A stretch of 64,000 nt of DNA from an uncultured bacterium. Its GTDB lineage: Bacteria > Cyanobacteriota > Vampirovibrionia > Gastranaerophilales > Gastranaerophilaceae. A program made the translations under genes and the position numbers. This document shows positions 24,603 to 35,397 of the stretch, piece by piece. Under the pieces are notes generated by a model, which searched no databases, had not been told where the DNA came from, and was given only the letters and a program-made list of their open reading frames with translations. The stretch spans positions 62,001-126,000 of the forward strand of contig CADAKY010000006.1 in assembly GCA_902788575.1 (NCBI GenBank), read 5' to 3'. Position 1 is the stretch's first letter. Each line of letters begins with the position of its first letter.

Positions 24603-26396
24603 ATGGAAAAAAACAACGAAACTTTGAGAACTCTCAGACACTCTTGTTCTCACATTATGGCACAAGCCGTTCAAAAGCTGTTCCCACAAGCAAAGTTAGC
24701 TATCGGGCCGGCTACGGATGACGGTTTTTACTACGATTTTGACTTAACTGACGGGTATGCTTTTACTCAAGAAGATTTAGTTAAAATCGAAGAAGAAATG
24801 AAAAACATCATTAAACAAAATCTTACATTTGAAAGATACGAGGTTGAAGATGTTGAAGCAAAAATTGCAGAATTCAAATCACAAGGTGAAATCTACAAGG
24901 CAGAGCTTTTGGAAGAACACAAAAACGACAACCCGACACTCTACTTAACAAAAGATAAAGACGGAAATGTTCTGTTCAATGACCTTTGTGCAGGGCCACA
25001 CATCCCTAACACTTCTTATATAAAAGGAAACGCAATAAAACTTCTGAAAGTTGCAGGTGCATACTGGCGCGGTAATGAAAAAAACAAAATGCTTCAGAGA
25101 ATTTATGCAACAGCGTACTGGAACAAAGAAGATTTGCAGGCTTATTTGACTTTCCTTGAAGAAGCCGAAAAACGTGACCACAGAAAGCTCGGAAAACAAT
25201 TAGACCTGTTTTCAACCCGTGAAGAAATGGGCGGCGGTCTTGTTCTCTGGCATCCGAATTTGGCATGCGTAAGAGAACAAATAGAAAATTACTGGAGAGA
25301 AGAACACAGAAAAAGAGGTTATGTAATCGTAAACACTCCGCAAATTGCAAAATCAACTCTCTGGGAAATTTCAGGGCACATGGATCACTACAAAGAAAAT
25401 ATGTTCTTTATACAAAAAGATGAAGATTCTGACGACCAGTTTGTAGTTAAACCTATGAACTGTCCGTTCCATATCTTAATTTATCAGGCAAACAGATATT
25501 CATATCGTTCGCTGCCGCTAAGAATGGCTGAACTGGGGACTGTTTACAGAAAAGAAAAATCCGGCGCATTATCAGGTTTAACCCGTGTTCAAGGCTTCAC
25601 ACAAGACGATGCTCATATCTTCTGTACTCCGGAACAACTTGTTGATGAAATCAACGGAATTATTGATTTTGTTGCAGATACAATGGCTATATTTAATATG
25701 GAATTCGAAGTTGAACTTTCAACCCGTCCTGAAAGCTATGTAGGAGAACTTGAAAACTGGGATAAAGCTGAAGCAGGCTTGAAAGAAGCAATGGAACGCA
25801 GAGGAATGAAATACGACATCAACGAAGGTGACGGTGCTTTCTACGGTCCGAAGATTGACTTCAAAGTTAAAGATGCTATCGGAAGAACATGGCAATGTGC
25901 TACAATCCAGCTTGACTTTAACCTTCCGGCAAGATTTGATATCAAATATCAGGACAAAGACGGTCAGTTGAAAACACCTTTAATGCTTCACCGCGTAATC
26001 TTCGGTTCAATGGAAAGATTCCACGGAATATTGATTGAACACTATGCAGGCGCATTCCCGACTTGGCTTGCACCGACACAAGTCGCAATCGTTCCGATTT
26101 CTAACGAAAAACACGTTGATTTTGCTGAACAAGTTTACAAAAAAATGCGCGAAGCAGGTATAAGAGCCTCTCTTGATGACCGTTCTGAGTCTATGAACTA
26201 CAAAATTCGTGAAAGTTTACAGGATAAAAAGATTCCTTACGTTTGCGTAATCGGCGACAAAGAAATTGAATCAAATTCGGTTGCCGTTCGTGCAAGAGGA
26301 ATCGGACAGGTCGGAACATTCGGTATTGATGAATTTATTTCCAAAATAGAAGAGGAAATTAAATCCAGAGCGAATGAATCTTTTGCAAAAGCATAA
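24603..26396 (+). CDS. thrS: Threonyl-tRNA synthetase without TGS domain
   Basis: 597 residues against about 640 in E. coli. It begins directly at the editing domain (LRTLRHSCSHIMAQAVQKLF with its HxxxH, and CAGPHIP), so the N-terminal TGS domain of about 60 residues is missing, as I recall for cyanobacterial ThrS. The catalytic domain is intact, with zinc ligands in KPMNCPFH, DDAHIF and MLHRVI, and motif 2 TVYRKEKSG. The C-terminal anticodon-binding domain is complete. It charges tRNA-Thr in the cytoplasm. A structured leader precedes it and a terminator follows. Confidence 0.96.
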   Translation: MEKNNETLRTLRHSCSHIMAQAVQKLFPQAKLAIGPATDDGFYYDFDLTDGYAFTQEDLVKIEEEMKNIIKQNLTFERYEVEDVEAKIAEFKSQGEIYKAELLEEHKNDNPTLYLTKDKDGNVLFNDLCAGPHIPNTSYIKGNAIKLLKVAGAYWRGNEKNKMLQRIYATAYWNKEDLQAYLTFLEEAEKRDHRKLGKQLDLFSTREEMGGGLVLWHPNLACVREQIENYWREEHRKRGYVIVNTPQIAKSTLWEISGHMDHYKENMFFIQKDEDSDDQFVVKPMNCPFHILIYQANRYSYRSLPLRMAELGTVYRKEKSGALSGLTRVQGFTQDDAHIFCTPEQLVDEINGIIDFVADTMAIFNMEFEVELSTRPESYVGELENWDKAEAGLKEAMERRGMKYDINEGDGAFYGPKIDFKVKDAIGRTWQCATIQLDFNLPARFDIKYQDKDGQLKTPLMLHRVIFGSMERFHGILIEHYAGAFPTWLAPTQVAIVPISNEKHVDFAEQVYKKMREAGIRASLDDRSESMNYKIRESLQDKKIPYVCVIGDKEIESNSVAVRARGIGQVGTFGIDEFISKIEEEIKSRANESFAKA

Positions 26397-26409
26397 AAGA
26401 TTGACAAAC

Positions 26410-26450
26410 AATAAACGCTCTCTGATATAAAAGGGGGCGTTTATTTTTTT
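26410..26450 (+). terminator. Rho-independent terminator of thrS
   Basis: AATAAACGC/GCGTTTATT stem followed by a T-rich tract. Confidence 0.8.
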
Positions 26451-26515
26451 ATTAAAACATGTAAATATTCGCTTTACTTATTGATAAATTCACGCTAAAA
26501 TGTACAGTGGAGTGT

Positions 26516-27367
26516 ATGACAGGACTTATGACAGAAACTTTTGAGCTAACCAACTATAATTTTTATTCCAGCCGATTGGATATGGAAATAATATCCAATA
26601 TCGTAGACACTCTAAAAGAAATTCTCGAAGAAGATAAAAAACAAGAACAGCCTTTATTTTTACGTGTTGCAGATGATTTTATCCTGAACATTGCAAGAAA
26701 AGTTGTTCAGGAAAAGAAAAAGACATTCCTTATCGGGATAACAGGCGAAAGCGCTTCCGGAAAGACTGTATTTGTTGATAACACAATAGAAGCTGTTGTT
26801 CGTGATAAAAAAGAAGGTATTTATACAGTTATTCGTCAGGATGATTACTATAAAGATACGTCCAGAGAACTTCAGGAGGCGGGAAGTTATGATGCTTTAT
26901 TCAAAACCGGTTTCAGCTTTGACACACCTGATGTTATAAATTTAAAACTTATGAGAGAGCATTTGGAAGGGCTCAAACACGGCGAAACAATTGTTTCACC
27001 AAAATATGATTTCGTTACCTGTGTTTCTGACCCGAACGGAGATGTTAAAAAACCTGCAAAAGTTATACTGACAGAAGGGTTATACGTATTAAACGAAGAA
27101 ATTCGCGACATTATGGACGTCAAAGTATACGTATTTACTCCGATTGATGTCATCAAAGACCGCTGGTACAAAAGAGCTGTTTCCAGAGGTAAAACAGGCG
27201 AAGCGGCAGATTTACAGTTCAGAGATGTAAACGAAACCGCACAAAAATACATAAGACCAACCTATCAGATTGCAGACTGTATAATTAACGGCATGGTTGA
27301 TAAAGACTACATAAAAGTTATCACTGATAAAATTTTAGCCCGCTTAAGTGAAGTTTGCAGTCAATAA
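26516..27367 (+). CDS. udk: Uridine kinase-like P-loop kinase
   Basis: 283 residues from the ATG at 26516, which has GGAG before it; an in-frame GTG at 26507 is possible. Walker A GITGESASGKTVF near residue 80, the QDDYYKD motif, PKYDF, the lid region RGKTGEAADLQF, and VKVYVFTP. These are the marks of the uridine kinase/phosphoribulokinase family. The N-terminal extension of about 70 residues before the P-loop is not in short Udk enzymes, so the exact substrate is uncertain. The 3' end overlaps folC by 24 bp, tail to tail. Confidence 0.8.
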   Translation: MTGLMTETFELTNYNFYSSRLDMEIISNIVDTLKEILEEDKKQEQPLFLRVADDFILNIARKVVQEKKKTFLIGITGESASGKTVFVDNTIEAVVRDKKEGIYTVIRQDDYYKDTSRELQEAGSYDALFKTGFSFDTPDVINLKLMREHLEGLKHGETIVSPKYDFVTCVSDPNGDVKKPAKVILTEGLYVLNEEIRDIMDVKVYVFTPIDVIKDRWYKRAVSRGKTGEAADLQFRDVNETAQKYIRPTYQIADCIINGMVDKDYIKVITDKILARLSEVCSQ

Positions 27368-28510
27368 ACGAAGCTCCGGCATTGAGCCTATCATATAAAA
27401 CGAACCGCAAATTATATTGAGTTTATCCGATGTAAGTTGTGACAAATCTTTATACCTTTTTAAAGGAACAGGCGATTTTGTTTCCAGCTCAGAAAAAGTA
27501 CAAGCATTTGGATAATCAAATTCTTTTATCAAAATTTCATCCTCCGGACGGAAAAGAATATTCATCATACGTTCATAATCTTTTGTCCTTAAACACCCAA
27601 AAACAATACGCCTTTTTTCATTCGGATAAAATAAATCCAAATTATTTCTTAAAGCCTCAATTCCGTTAGGATTATGAGAAGCATCTATGATTATTTTTTT
27701 TGATTTAATAATCTGAAATCTGCATGGATGTTTAACTTTTTTCAATCCTTCCAAAATTGTTTCATCACTGATTTCTTTAAATAAAAGATTAATGCACTCC
27801 AGAACAAGCGCAAGGTTTTCAACCTGATGAACACCTTTTAGTGCAAGCGCATCAATGTATTTTTGATTTACAAAAGGTGAAACAAAAACAAATAATGCAT
27901 TTTCTTTTTCTGCTTTATCTTTTATAGGTTCAAACCCCATACTTGTAATCACAGGACAGCCACTTTTTATAATTCCGGCTTTTTCAAATGCTATTTTGTC
28001 TTTTGTATTCCCCAGCCTGTCAGTATGGTCCAAATCTATTTGCGTAATTATTGCACACAAATTTTGCTTTATAACATTTGTTGCATCAAGCCTTCCGCCT
28101 AAACCGGTTTCAATTACGGCAACATCAACCTTCTCATCTCTGAAATACAAGAACATTACAACCGTTAAAATCTCAAATTCCGTAAGATGAATCCCCGCTT
28201 GCGAAATTTGTTCCACATATTGTGCAAATTTTTCTTTTGGTATTTCAATACCGTTTATGCGGATTCTTTCTGTATACTCCCATATATGCGGACTTGTATA
28301 AAGTCCTGTTTTTAATCCTGCCTCTCTTAAAATTGATTCCAGCATTGCACAAACAGAACCTTTACCGTTTGTTCCGGCGACATGAATAACTTTTACACAA
28401 TCCTGCGGATTATTAAATTTTTCCAATACAGAGCGTATTCTATCCAGCCCTAAATCTATATAGAAATTATCTTTGGATGTAATAAATTTTATACTGTTTT
28501 CATAATTCAT
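27344..28510 (-). CDS. folC: Folylpolyglutamate/dihydrofolate synthase
   Basis: 388 residues. Mur-ligase fold with the P-loop HVAGTNGKGSVCAMLESIL, TSPHIWEYTERIRING, ETGLGGRLDATN, the carbamoylated-Lys region and ASHNPNGIEALRNNL. FolC adds glutamate to folates and in many bacteria also makes dihydrofolate. It is about 30 residues shorter than the E. coli enzyme. No ribosome site is present; TATAAT lies exactly 6 nt before the ATG. The stop overlaps the end of udk. Confidence 0.92.
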   Translation of the reverse strand: MNYENSIKFITSKDNFYIDLGLDRIRSVLEKFNNPQDCVKVIHVAGTNGKGSVCAMLESILREAGLKTGLYTSPHIWEYTERIRINGIEIPKEKFAQYVEQISQAGIHLTEFEILTVVMFLYFRDEKVDVAVIETGLGGRLDATNVIKQNLCAIITQIDLDHTDRLGNTKDKIAFEKAGIIKSGCPVITSMGFEPIKDKAEKENALFVFVSPFVNQKYIDALALKGVHQVENLALVLECINLLFKEISDETILEGLKKVKHPCRFQIIKSKKIIIDASHNPNGIEALRNNLDLFYPNEKRRIVFGCLRTKDYERMMNILFRPEDEILIKEFDYPNACTFSELETKSPVPLKRYKDLSQLTSDKLNIICGSFYMIGSMPELRLLTANFT

Positions 28511-28516
28511 ATAACA

Positions 28517-28522
28517 ATTATA
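28517..28522 (-). promoter_or_regulatory. -10 box of folC, leaderless type
   Basis: Minus-strand TATAAT, 6 nt from the ATG at 28510. Confidence 0.7.
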
Positions 28523-28621
28523 AATAAAAATAAGTCGTATTCATATAATTGATAAAATAATCCTTAAGAATTACTTCCGCAGTAGATTATGAAGCGCATT
28601 AGCAAATGTTATAATTATAAT

Positions 28622-28700
28622 GTAAGTCGAAGGCAGCGAGTGATATGTCGGATTTCGACGAAAAAAAAGTATTAGGCTTTTGTGTGTGTGTTCGGCTTAC
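28622..28700. repeat. Inverted-repeat structure between folC and lepA
   Basis: GTAAGTCGAA (28622-28631) and TTCGGCTTAC (28691-28700) pair with one G-T type mismatch; an inner GTCGAA/TTCGAC pair (28626-28631/28654-28659) excludes it. The rest of the 266-bp gap holds no gene or clear promoter. Confidence 0.5.
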
Positions 28701-28776
28701 TTCTTTAGAAACCAAAATCTTTTCTTCATAATAATTAGCCTTGCTCCTTTTGTTCTCTTCCGAAAGGGGCTTAATT

Positions 28777-30579
28777 TTATTCTTCTTCCAAGCTGAGAAC
28801 AGCCATAAATGCTTCTTGCGGAACTTCTACACGTCCGATTGCTTTCATACGTTTTTTACCGCGTTTTTGTTTTTCCAAAAGTTTACGCTTACGTGTAATA
28901 TCACCGCCGTAACATTTATCCAAAACGCTTTTCCTTAAAGCTTTAATGTTAGTTCTTGCAATAACTCTTCCGCCAATTGCAGCCTGAATAGGAACTTCAA
29001 ACATTTGTCTCGGAATTATTGTTTTCAATTTTTCTGTAAGTTTTTGACCGATATAATATGCGTTATCTTCATGACAAATTACAGACAAAGCGTCAACAAC
29101 TTCACCTGCGAGCATAACATCCAGTTTTACCAGTTTTGAACGTTTATAATCACAAAATTCATAATCAAGACTCGCATACCCTTTTGAACGTGATTTTAGC
29201 TGGTCATAGAAGTCAGTAATAACTTCACTCAGCGGAATCTCATAAATCAAATCTACACGGACTTTATCCAAATAATTCATGTTTATAAAAATTCCGCGCT
29301 TGGTTTGCGCCAAATCCATAAGTGTTCCGACAAATTCGTTCGGAGTAATAATTGAAACTTTTACATAAGGTTCTTCGATATAGTCTCTGTATTGTGCAGC
29401 CGGTAAATTTGCAGGGTTATCAATTTCAACAACTTCGCCATTAGTCTTATGTACTTTATAAATTACTGAAGGCGCGGTTGTAACAATCGAAAGGTCATAC
29501 TCTCTTTCAAGCCTTTCCTGCGCAATTTCCATGTGCAGCATCCCTAAAAATCCGCATCTAAAGCCGAATCCCAGAGCGGATGATGTTTCGGGTTCAAATG
29601 TAATTGAGCTGTCGGAAAGTTTAAGTTTTTCCAAAGATTCTTTAAGTTCATGATAATCTTCATTATCAACAGGATACATGCCGGAAAAAACCATCGGAAG
29701 AGCTTCTTTATACCCCGGAAGCGGTTCATCGGCAGGACTTTCGACATGAGTTACAGTATCACCTACAAACCTTGTAATTTCTTTTATTGAGCCTGCAAAA
29801 TAGCCTACATCACCGCAAACAAGCTCTTCTACCTGAACCCTGTTTGGTGTAAGATACCCAAGCTCTACAACATCATACTCTTTGCCGGATGCCATAAATT
29901 TAACTTTATCACCAAGTCTTAATTTTCCGTCCATAATCTTGAAGAAACAAAGAGTTCCCAAATATGAATCATAGGCGCTATCAAACACAAGCGCACGAAG
30001 AGGTTTTTCGGTTGTATCCTGAGGAGGCGGAACAAAATCAACAATCGCCTCAAGAACTTTATCAATTCCTTCACCGGTTTTTGCGCTTACAGGTATTGCC
30101 ATAGAACAATCTATACCAAGAATTTCTTCAATTTCTTGTTTTACCCTCTCAACATCTGCTGAAGGAAGGTCAATTTTATTAATTACCGGAATAATTTCCA
30201 AATTTTGTTCAATTGCCATATAAACATTCGCGAGGGTCTGAGCTTCAACGCCCTGAGTAGCATCCACTATCAGAAGCGCACCTTCGCACGCGGCAAGAGA
30301 ACGTGAAACTTCGTATGAAAAATCAACGTGCCCCGGAGTGTCTATAAGGTTGAATATATAATCTTTTCCGTCTTTACTTTTGTAATTCATTCTGGCGGCA
30401 TTAAGCTTAATCGTAATTCCGCGTTCGCGCTCAATATCCATTGTATCTAATAACTGAGCCTGCATATCTCTCGGCGCAATAGTTCCTGTTGCTTCAAGAA
30501 GTCTGTCTGCCAGTGTTGATTTCCCGTGATCAATGTGGGCAATTATGCAAAAATTTCTTACGTTATTCCTATAATTCAT
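28777..30579 (-). CDS. lepA: Elongation factor 4 (LepA)
   Basis: 600 residues, full length. GTPase motifs AHIDHGKST, the switch I region [16 protein letters not shown] and NKIDLP, then domains II, III and V and the LepA-specific C-terminal domain ([32 protein letters not shown]). It is a ribosome-bound GTPase that acts on stalled or mistranslocated ribosomes. There is no good ribosome site; an A/T-rich TAATAT lies 6 nt before the ATG, a weak candidate for the leaderless pattern. Confidence 0.97.
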   Translation of the reverse strand: MNYRNNVRNFCIIAHIDHGKSTLADRLLEATGTIAPRDMQAQLLDTMDIERERGITIKLNAARMNYKSKDGKDYIFNLIDTPGHVDFSYEVSRSLAACEGALLIVDATQGVEAQTLANVYMAIEQNLEIIPVINKIDLPSADVERVKQEIEEILGIDCSMAIPVSAKTGEGIDKVLEAIVDFVPPPQDTTEKPLRALVFDSAYDSYLGTLCFFKIMDGKLRLGDKVKFMASGKEYDVVELGYLTPNRVQVEELVCGDVGYFAGSIKEITRFVGDTVTHVESPADEPLPGYKEALPMVFSGMYPVDNEDYHELKESLEKLKLSDSSITFEPETSSALGFGFRCGFLGMLHMEIAQERLEREYDLSIVTTAPSVIYKVHKTNGEVVEIDNPANLPAAQYRDYIEEPYVKVSIITPNEFVGTLMDLAQTKRGIFINMNYLDKVRVDLIYEIPLSEVITDFYDQLKSRSKGYASLDYEFCDYKRSKLVKLDVMLAGEVVDALSVICHEDNAYYIGQKLTEKLKTIIPRQMFEVPIQAAIGGRVIARTNIKALRKSVLDKCYGGDITRKRKLLEKQKRGKKRMKAIGRVEVPQEAFMAVLSLEEE

Positions 30580-30642
30580 AAAAAAATATTATCACAAACA
30601 CAGTTTATTCGCGACCTTAAAGTGAGGTCAAACAAACAAATT

Positions 30643-31866
30643 CTACAGTTTTTTCACCATTTCTTCAAGACATATTTTAACATGCGCGTAGTTTAATCCG
30701 CCTTGCATATAAGCAGCATAAGGTTCACGCATCGGGCCGTCTGCAGACAATTCAATTGTAGAGCCTTCAATAAATGTTCCGCCTGCCATAATAACTTTAT
30801 CCTCATACCCCGGAATATATTCGGGGATTGGAGTAACATACCCGTTTACAGGTGAAAGCGACTGAATTGTACGGCAAAATTCTTCCAATTTCTCCGGAGA
30901 ATTAAATATAATATTTTGTATAATATCTGTTCTTTTTTCGTCATATCTCGGATTTGAATTAAACCCGACATCCTCAAAAACTTTTGCTGCAAGAATTGCA
31001 CCTTTTACAGCTTCCGAAACAACTGACGGCGCCATAAAAAGCCCCTGAAAAATAAGCCTGTGCTGGTTGAACATAGCTCCGCCTTCCGAGCCTATCCCCG
31101 GTGCGGTAAGACGATTTGCACTTCTTTCAACATAAAGCTCTTTTCCCGCTATATATCCGCCGGCCTCTACAATTCCGCCTCCCGGATTTTTTATTAAAGA
31201 ACCGCCGATTAAATCTGCTCCAACCTCCAAAGGTTCTTTTTTATCTACAAATTCTCCGTAGCAATTGTCTACGAAACATATACATTCAGGGTTTTTGGAT
31301 TTAACAATCTTACAAATCTTTTCTATTGTATCCATTGAAAGAGATTTTCTGGTTGAATATCCTTTAGAACGCTGTATAAGAACCATTGTAACAGTTTTAT
31401 CAATTTTATTTTCCAGTGTTTCAAAATCAATTTCCTGTCCGTTAATAAGCGGAACTTCATCATATAAGACTCCCTGCCCGATGAGCGAAGAACGCTTTGT
31501 CTCCTCATCACCGGCAGTTCCTATGACCTCCTGCATTGTGTCATAAGGCGCACCTGCTGCGGAAATAAGTTTGTCTCCGGCTCTTAAATTACCAAACAAG
31601 GCGCAGGCAAGAGTGTGAGTACCTGATGCAAAATGAATTCTGACAAGAGCTTTTTCCGCACAAAATACCTGTGCAAAAACTTTATCCAAAACATCTCTTC
31701 CCAAATCATCATGCCCGTAGCCTGACACTGTGTAGAAATGTTCCGGCGCAACTTTATTATCAAAAAATGCCTGAAGCACTTTTCTCTGATTGTAATCTCT
31801 TATATCATTAATATAATCAAACTCTTTTTCCAGTTCTTTTTCGGCTTGCTTAAAATCATAAATCAT
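30643..31866 (-). CDS. PLP-dependent enzyme, methionine gamma-lyase/YnbB (aluminium resistance) family
   Basis: 407 residues, fold type I. PLP-site features are HFASGTHTLACALFG (phosphate grip), CFVDNCYGEF (Asp that contacts the pyridine nitrogen) and GGSLIKNPGGG with the Schiff-base Lys. The overall pattern (GYGHDDLGRD, GIGSEGGA, FIEGSTIELSADGP) is that of the YnbB family, named in databases as methionine gamma-lyase or aluminium resistance protein, although its true reaction is unsettled. It stands alone with GAGGG before the ATG. Confidence 0.87.
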   Translation of the reverse strand: MIYDFKQAEKELEKEFDYINDIRDYNQRKVLQAFFDNKVAPEHFYTVSGYGHDDLGRDVLDKVFAQVFCAEKALVRIHFASGTHTLACALFGNLRAGDKLISAAGAPYDTMQEVIGTAGDEETKRSSLIGQGVLYDEVPLINGQEIDFETLENKIDKTVTMVLIQRSKGYSTRKSLSMDTIEKICKIVKSKNPECICFVDNCYGEFVDKKEPLEVGADLIGGSLIKNPGGGIVEAGGYIAGKELYVERSANRLTAPGIGSEGGAMFNQHRLIFQGLFMAPSVVSEAVKGAILAAKVFEDVGFNSNPRYDEKRTDIIQNIIFNSPEKLEEFCRTIQSLSPVNGYVTPIPEYIPGYEDKVIMAGGTFIEGSTIELSADGPMREPYAAYMQGGLNYAHVKICLEEMVKKL

Positions 31867-32013
31867 AGTAATATCCCTCTTTACTGATTATAAAAACAAA
31901 GAATTCGGGTGTCAATTTTAATAAATATTGCATCATACCTTATAGCCATTTAGGCTAATTCACTTTTCTCGTTCCTTTTATGCTAAAATGACTTTGTTAA
32001 GGGAGAAGTTTTT

Positions 32014-35000
32014 ATGAATATCAAGTTGTTATCCAAAATCGGAATTACTTTAGGCAGTATTCTTATTGGTGCATATCTGCTTTTCTTGCTGCTGCCTTTT
32101 GTACTAAATTTTGCAATTGATAAATATACTCCGCAAATTGTCGGAGAAATTAATAAATTAACAGGACTTTCTGCGGGATTGGAAGAGGTTAAAATTGTTA
32201 CTACTCCTAAACTCACAGCAGGATTAAAGGTCAGTAAATTTGAGCTTTATACTCCTAAAAAAGAACCGATTTTTGTTTCTGAAAATTTTGATATAAAAAT
32301 GTCGCTTATTCCTGTTTTGGCTAAAAATCTGAGAATTGATGTAATACAACTTGATAATGCTGATATCACTCTTAAATTCAATAAAAATGGCGAATTGGAT
32401 TTAATGCATTATCTTCCTATATCAGAAAATACAGAAAATCCGGAGCCGGCAGAACCTCAATACCTTCCGTTTGGATTCAAATTGTCTAACCATCTTCCGG
32501 ATATACATGTAGGAAGCTACACACTGAATATTACTGACGGAACGGATAATTATGTATTGTCAGGCGGAAAAACAGACATTACTGATTTTGTTTTTAATAA
32601 AAGTATAAAAATAAAAACAGACGGTAAATTTACCCTAAAAGATAAAGAACAATTTAAATTTGATATAAAAATTTTTAATAAAATAATGCCGGATACAGAC
32701 TTGAATGAAATAGTATTTAATCCGCAAAAAGAAGATAAACAAAAACAAGAGGCAGAATCTGTTGATGTAATTTCAATTCTGAAAAGTATTTATGATTATA
32801 AATTATTCGCAAATGCAAATGTGGATTTGAAAACAACAAAAGATTCAATCGACGGAAATATTAAAATTGATAATGTTTCACTTATAGATTTACCAAAAAG
32901 TAATGCAAGTCTTTTATTTAAAGGTAATTCAATTGATTTGGATACAAATATTTATACAGCAAAAAATGAAATTTCTACTGTAAAAGGCAAAATTACAACC
33001 GGCAAAAAACCTTATATTGATATGAATTTGAAATCTGATTTGGATATTTCAAATGTCTTAAATATAGTAAAAAAAGTTGCATTAATTTTCAACATAAAAG
33101 ACCTGCAAACACTTACAGCAAGCGGAAGTCTGAATGCTGATTTTAATATAAAATCCGATACAAAAACCGTAAAATCAAACGGATTTTTAAAAGTTCCGAC
33201 AGCAAAATTGTATTACGGCGCATACAAAATCGGTGTTGATAATATAAATGCTGATATCTCTTTGGCTGATAACAATATAAATATAAAAAATGTCGGATTT
33301 TCTATATTTAATCAACCGTTGAAGTTATTCGGAACAATAAAAGAAGACGCAACAAGCGACCTGCATTTGACTGCTCATAATCTCAGCCTGAAAGGGTTGA
33401 TTGTTGCTCTTGGTCAGGCTTCACTTCTGAAAGAAAATCCTGTTTATTCCGGCTTGGTTTCAATGGATGTAATCATAAAAGGCAAGCTTGATAAAATAAA
33501 CCCGATTGTAAAAATTGATATCAATAATGTCGATTTGAAAAATATTCCTTCTGATATCAGATTAAAAGCGCCTTCCACAAAAGTAAACATTACCTCAGAC
33601 GGGAAAACATTCGGAGGAAATGCAATAAGTACAAGCGTTGCGCTTATAAATCCTATTGCTAAAGTTTCTGCGCCAAGTATTAAAGCAAATATAAAACAAG
33701 ACTCGATAGAAATAACCCAAACCCCTGTAACAATTGAAAAAATCAAAACAAACGTATCAGGCAAAATTACAAACTACCTGACAGAAAAAATCGGGCTGGA
33801 TTTTGTTACAACCGGCGACATAAAATCAACCCTAAAAGGTGATATGAATGTAGTTAAACAAACTCTTAACCTTGTCTATTCAACAACGGAAACTTCTACA
33901 ATCATAATTCCTATGTTTAATAAATCAAAAATGTCATTTACAGGGAAAATCAATATAACAGGCTCAATGGTGAACCCGATTGTATCAGGTACAGCCAATG
34001 TTCCGAAAATTATTATTCCGGAAATTCCTGTTGAGATGAAAAATATGGACTTGAAACTCCACGGAACAATCCTTCACGGTTCCGGAACAGTATCAGAATT
34101 TGCATCCGGAGGTATAAAAGCCCAAAACTGCACTTCTGATTTTGAACTCAAAGGAATTGATTTTTACCTGAATAATCTTAAAGGAACAGCATTTGACGGT
34201 AAATTTAACGGAAATATAATTTACAATCTGACAAATGCCAAAACCTCAGTTGATTTTCACGGTTCAAATATGAATGCGGAAAAAGCAATTGAAGGCGCTG
34301 CAGGTATTAAAAAAGCAATGACCGGAACTCTCGGTTTTAATACTAAACTAACTCTTACCGTTTTGGATTATAATTCAATGATTAAATCAATGAAAGGAAA
34401 TCTTGATTTCAATATTAAAAACGGTGCATTCGGTACAATCGGAGAATTTGAAAGTTTATTAAATGCAAACAATTTAATTACAAATACACTTTTAAAAAAT
34501 ACTGTTGCATCAATTTCCAAAGCAACTGGGCTTGCTACAACAGGTGAGTTTGAAAGCATAATAGGAAATATGACTTTTTCAAACGGCTGGGCTGATTTAA
34601 AATCAATAAAAAGTGCCGGAAAGTCTCTTTGCTATTATGTGACAGGAAAATTTAATTTATTGAACTTTACAACAAATGTAAATATTTTAGGCAGATTGGA
34701 TGCCCCAATGGTATCAAAATTGGGTATCTTAGGTGAAATGTCCGCAGAAAAAATTCTCGGAGCAAAAATAGCTTCCGTTGTGAAATTATTTACAACAAAT
34801 CCTGCAGGCGAAAAAGTTTCGGAAATTCCTGCACTTACTAACGGAAGCACAAATTATAAAGATTTTAAAGTAACTTTTAACGGAGGGATTGAAAGTACAA
34901 GTTCCGTTAAGTCGTTTAAGTGGTTATCAAATCCAGACATGAGTGAAATTGAACAAAAATCCGTAAAAGAAACAGTCAAAGATATTAAATCAGCAGTCAA

Positions 35001-35247
35001 TACTGATATAAAAACAACCGTAAACAGCGTAAATGAAACGATAAACAATCAAAAACAGGCAATAAAAGATGCTAAAGAAGCTATAAATTCAACAAAAGAA
35101 GAATACAAAAATCTTTTTAAATCTTTAAAAGATATTACAAAACCCGTTCAAACAGAGGAAGTAAAAACAGAACCAAAAACTGAACCCAAAACGGAAGAAA
35201 AAACAGAAGTACAAACGGAAGTAAAAACAGAAAGTACACAGCAATAA
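32014..35247 (+). CDS. AsmA-family giant envelope protein
   Basis: 1077 residues. An N-terminal membrane helix (about 9-33) is followed by a long beta-rich periplasmic region with the AsmA pattern (GLKVSKFELYTPKKEPIF, DNADITLKFNKNGELDL near residue 120) and a C-terminal AsmA-like part at about 750-940 (GTLGFNTKLTLTVLDYNSM). Such proteins form bridge-like grooves that move phospholipids between inner and outer membrane. The tail is a Lys-rich helix and then a Glu/Thr/Lys low-complexity stretch (TEPKTEPKTEEKTEV). AGGGAGA ribosome site. A terminator follows. Confidence 0.82.
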   Translation: MNIKLLSKIGITLGSILIGAYLLFLLLPFVLNFAIDKYTPQIVGEINKLTGLSAGLEEVKIVTTPKLTAGLKVSKFELYTPKKEPIFVSENFDIKMSLIPVLAKNLRIDVIQLDNADITLKFNKNGELDLMHYLPISENTENPEPAEPQYLPFGFKLSNHLPDIHVGSYTLNITDGTDNYVLSGGKTDITDFVFNKSIKIKTDGKFTLKDKEQFKFDIKIFNKIMPDTDLNEIVFNPQKEDKQKQEAESVDVISILKSIYDYKLFANANVDLKTTKDSIDGNIKIDNVSLIDLPKSNASLLFKGNSIDLDTNIYTAKNEISTVKGKITTGKKPYIDMNLKSDLDISNVLNIVKKVALIFNIKDLQTLTASGSLNADFNIKSDTKTVKSNGFLKVPTAKLYYGAYKIGVDNINADISLADNNINIKNVGFSIFNQPLKLFGTIKEDATSDLHLTAHNLSLKGLIVALGQASLLKENPVYSGLVSMDVIIKGKLDKINPIVKIDINNVDLKNIPSDIRLKAPSTKVNITSDGKTFGGNAISTSVALINPIAKVSAPSIKANIKQDSIEITQTPVTIEKIKTNVSGKITNYLTEKIGLDFVTTGDIKSTLKGDMNVVKQTLNLVYSTTETSTIIIPMFNKSKMSFTGKINITGSMVNPIVSGTANVPKIIIPEIPVEMKNMDLKLHGTILHGSGTVSEFASGGIKAQNCTSDFELKGIDFYLNNLKGTAFDGKFNGNIIYNLTNAKTSVDFHGSNMNAEKAIEGAAGIKKAMTGTLGFNTKLTLTVLDYNSMIKSMKGNLDFNIKNGAFGTIGEFESLLNANNLITNTLLKNTVASISKATGLATTGEFESIIGNMTFSNGWADLKSIKSAGKSLCYYVTGKFNLLNFTTNVNILGRLDAPMVSKLGILGEMSAEKILGAKIASVVKLFTTNPAGEKVSEIPALTNGSTNYKDFKVTFNGGIESTSSVKSFKWLSNPDMSEIEQKSVKETVKDIKSAVNTDIKTTVNSVNETINNQKQAIKDAKEAINSTKEEYKNLFKSLKDITKPVQTEEVKTEPKTEPKTEEKTEVQTEVKTESTQQ

Positions 35248-35250
35248 ATC

Positions 35251-35297
35251 AATGCAGCTGCCTATCTATATTGATAAACAGCTGCATTAATTTTTTA
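35251..35297 (+). terminator. Rho-independent terminator
   Basis: AATGCAGCTG/CAGCTGCATT stem, loop of about 18 nt, then AATTTTTT. It ends the asmA-like gene. Confidence 0.75.
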
Positions 35298-35307
35298 TAA
35301 ATTCATC

Positions 35308-35397
35308 CTATGCTTTTTTAAACACACCCTTTGCACATCCGCATATCGGACATTTGTAATCGTCAGGTTCTTTATCCAAATCTCCTGTATTTGTATA
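35308..35397 (-). pseudogene. Remnant of a rubredoxin-like domain
   Basis: On the minus strand a 29-codon frame bounded by stop codons and without a start codon reads GDLDKEPDDYKCPICGCAKG and then VFKKA. This is the second zinc/iron knuckle and C-terminus of rubredoxin or rubrerythrin-type domains (DDxxCPxCGxxKxxF). The first CxxC knuckle is missing upstream, where the sequence is AT-rich with stops, so it looks like a decayed gene end. Confidence 0.6.
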
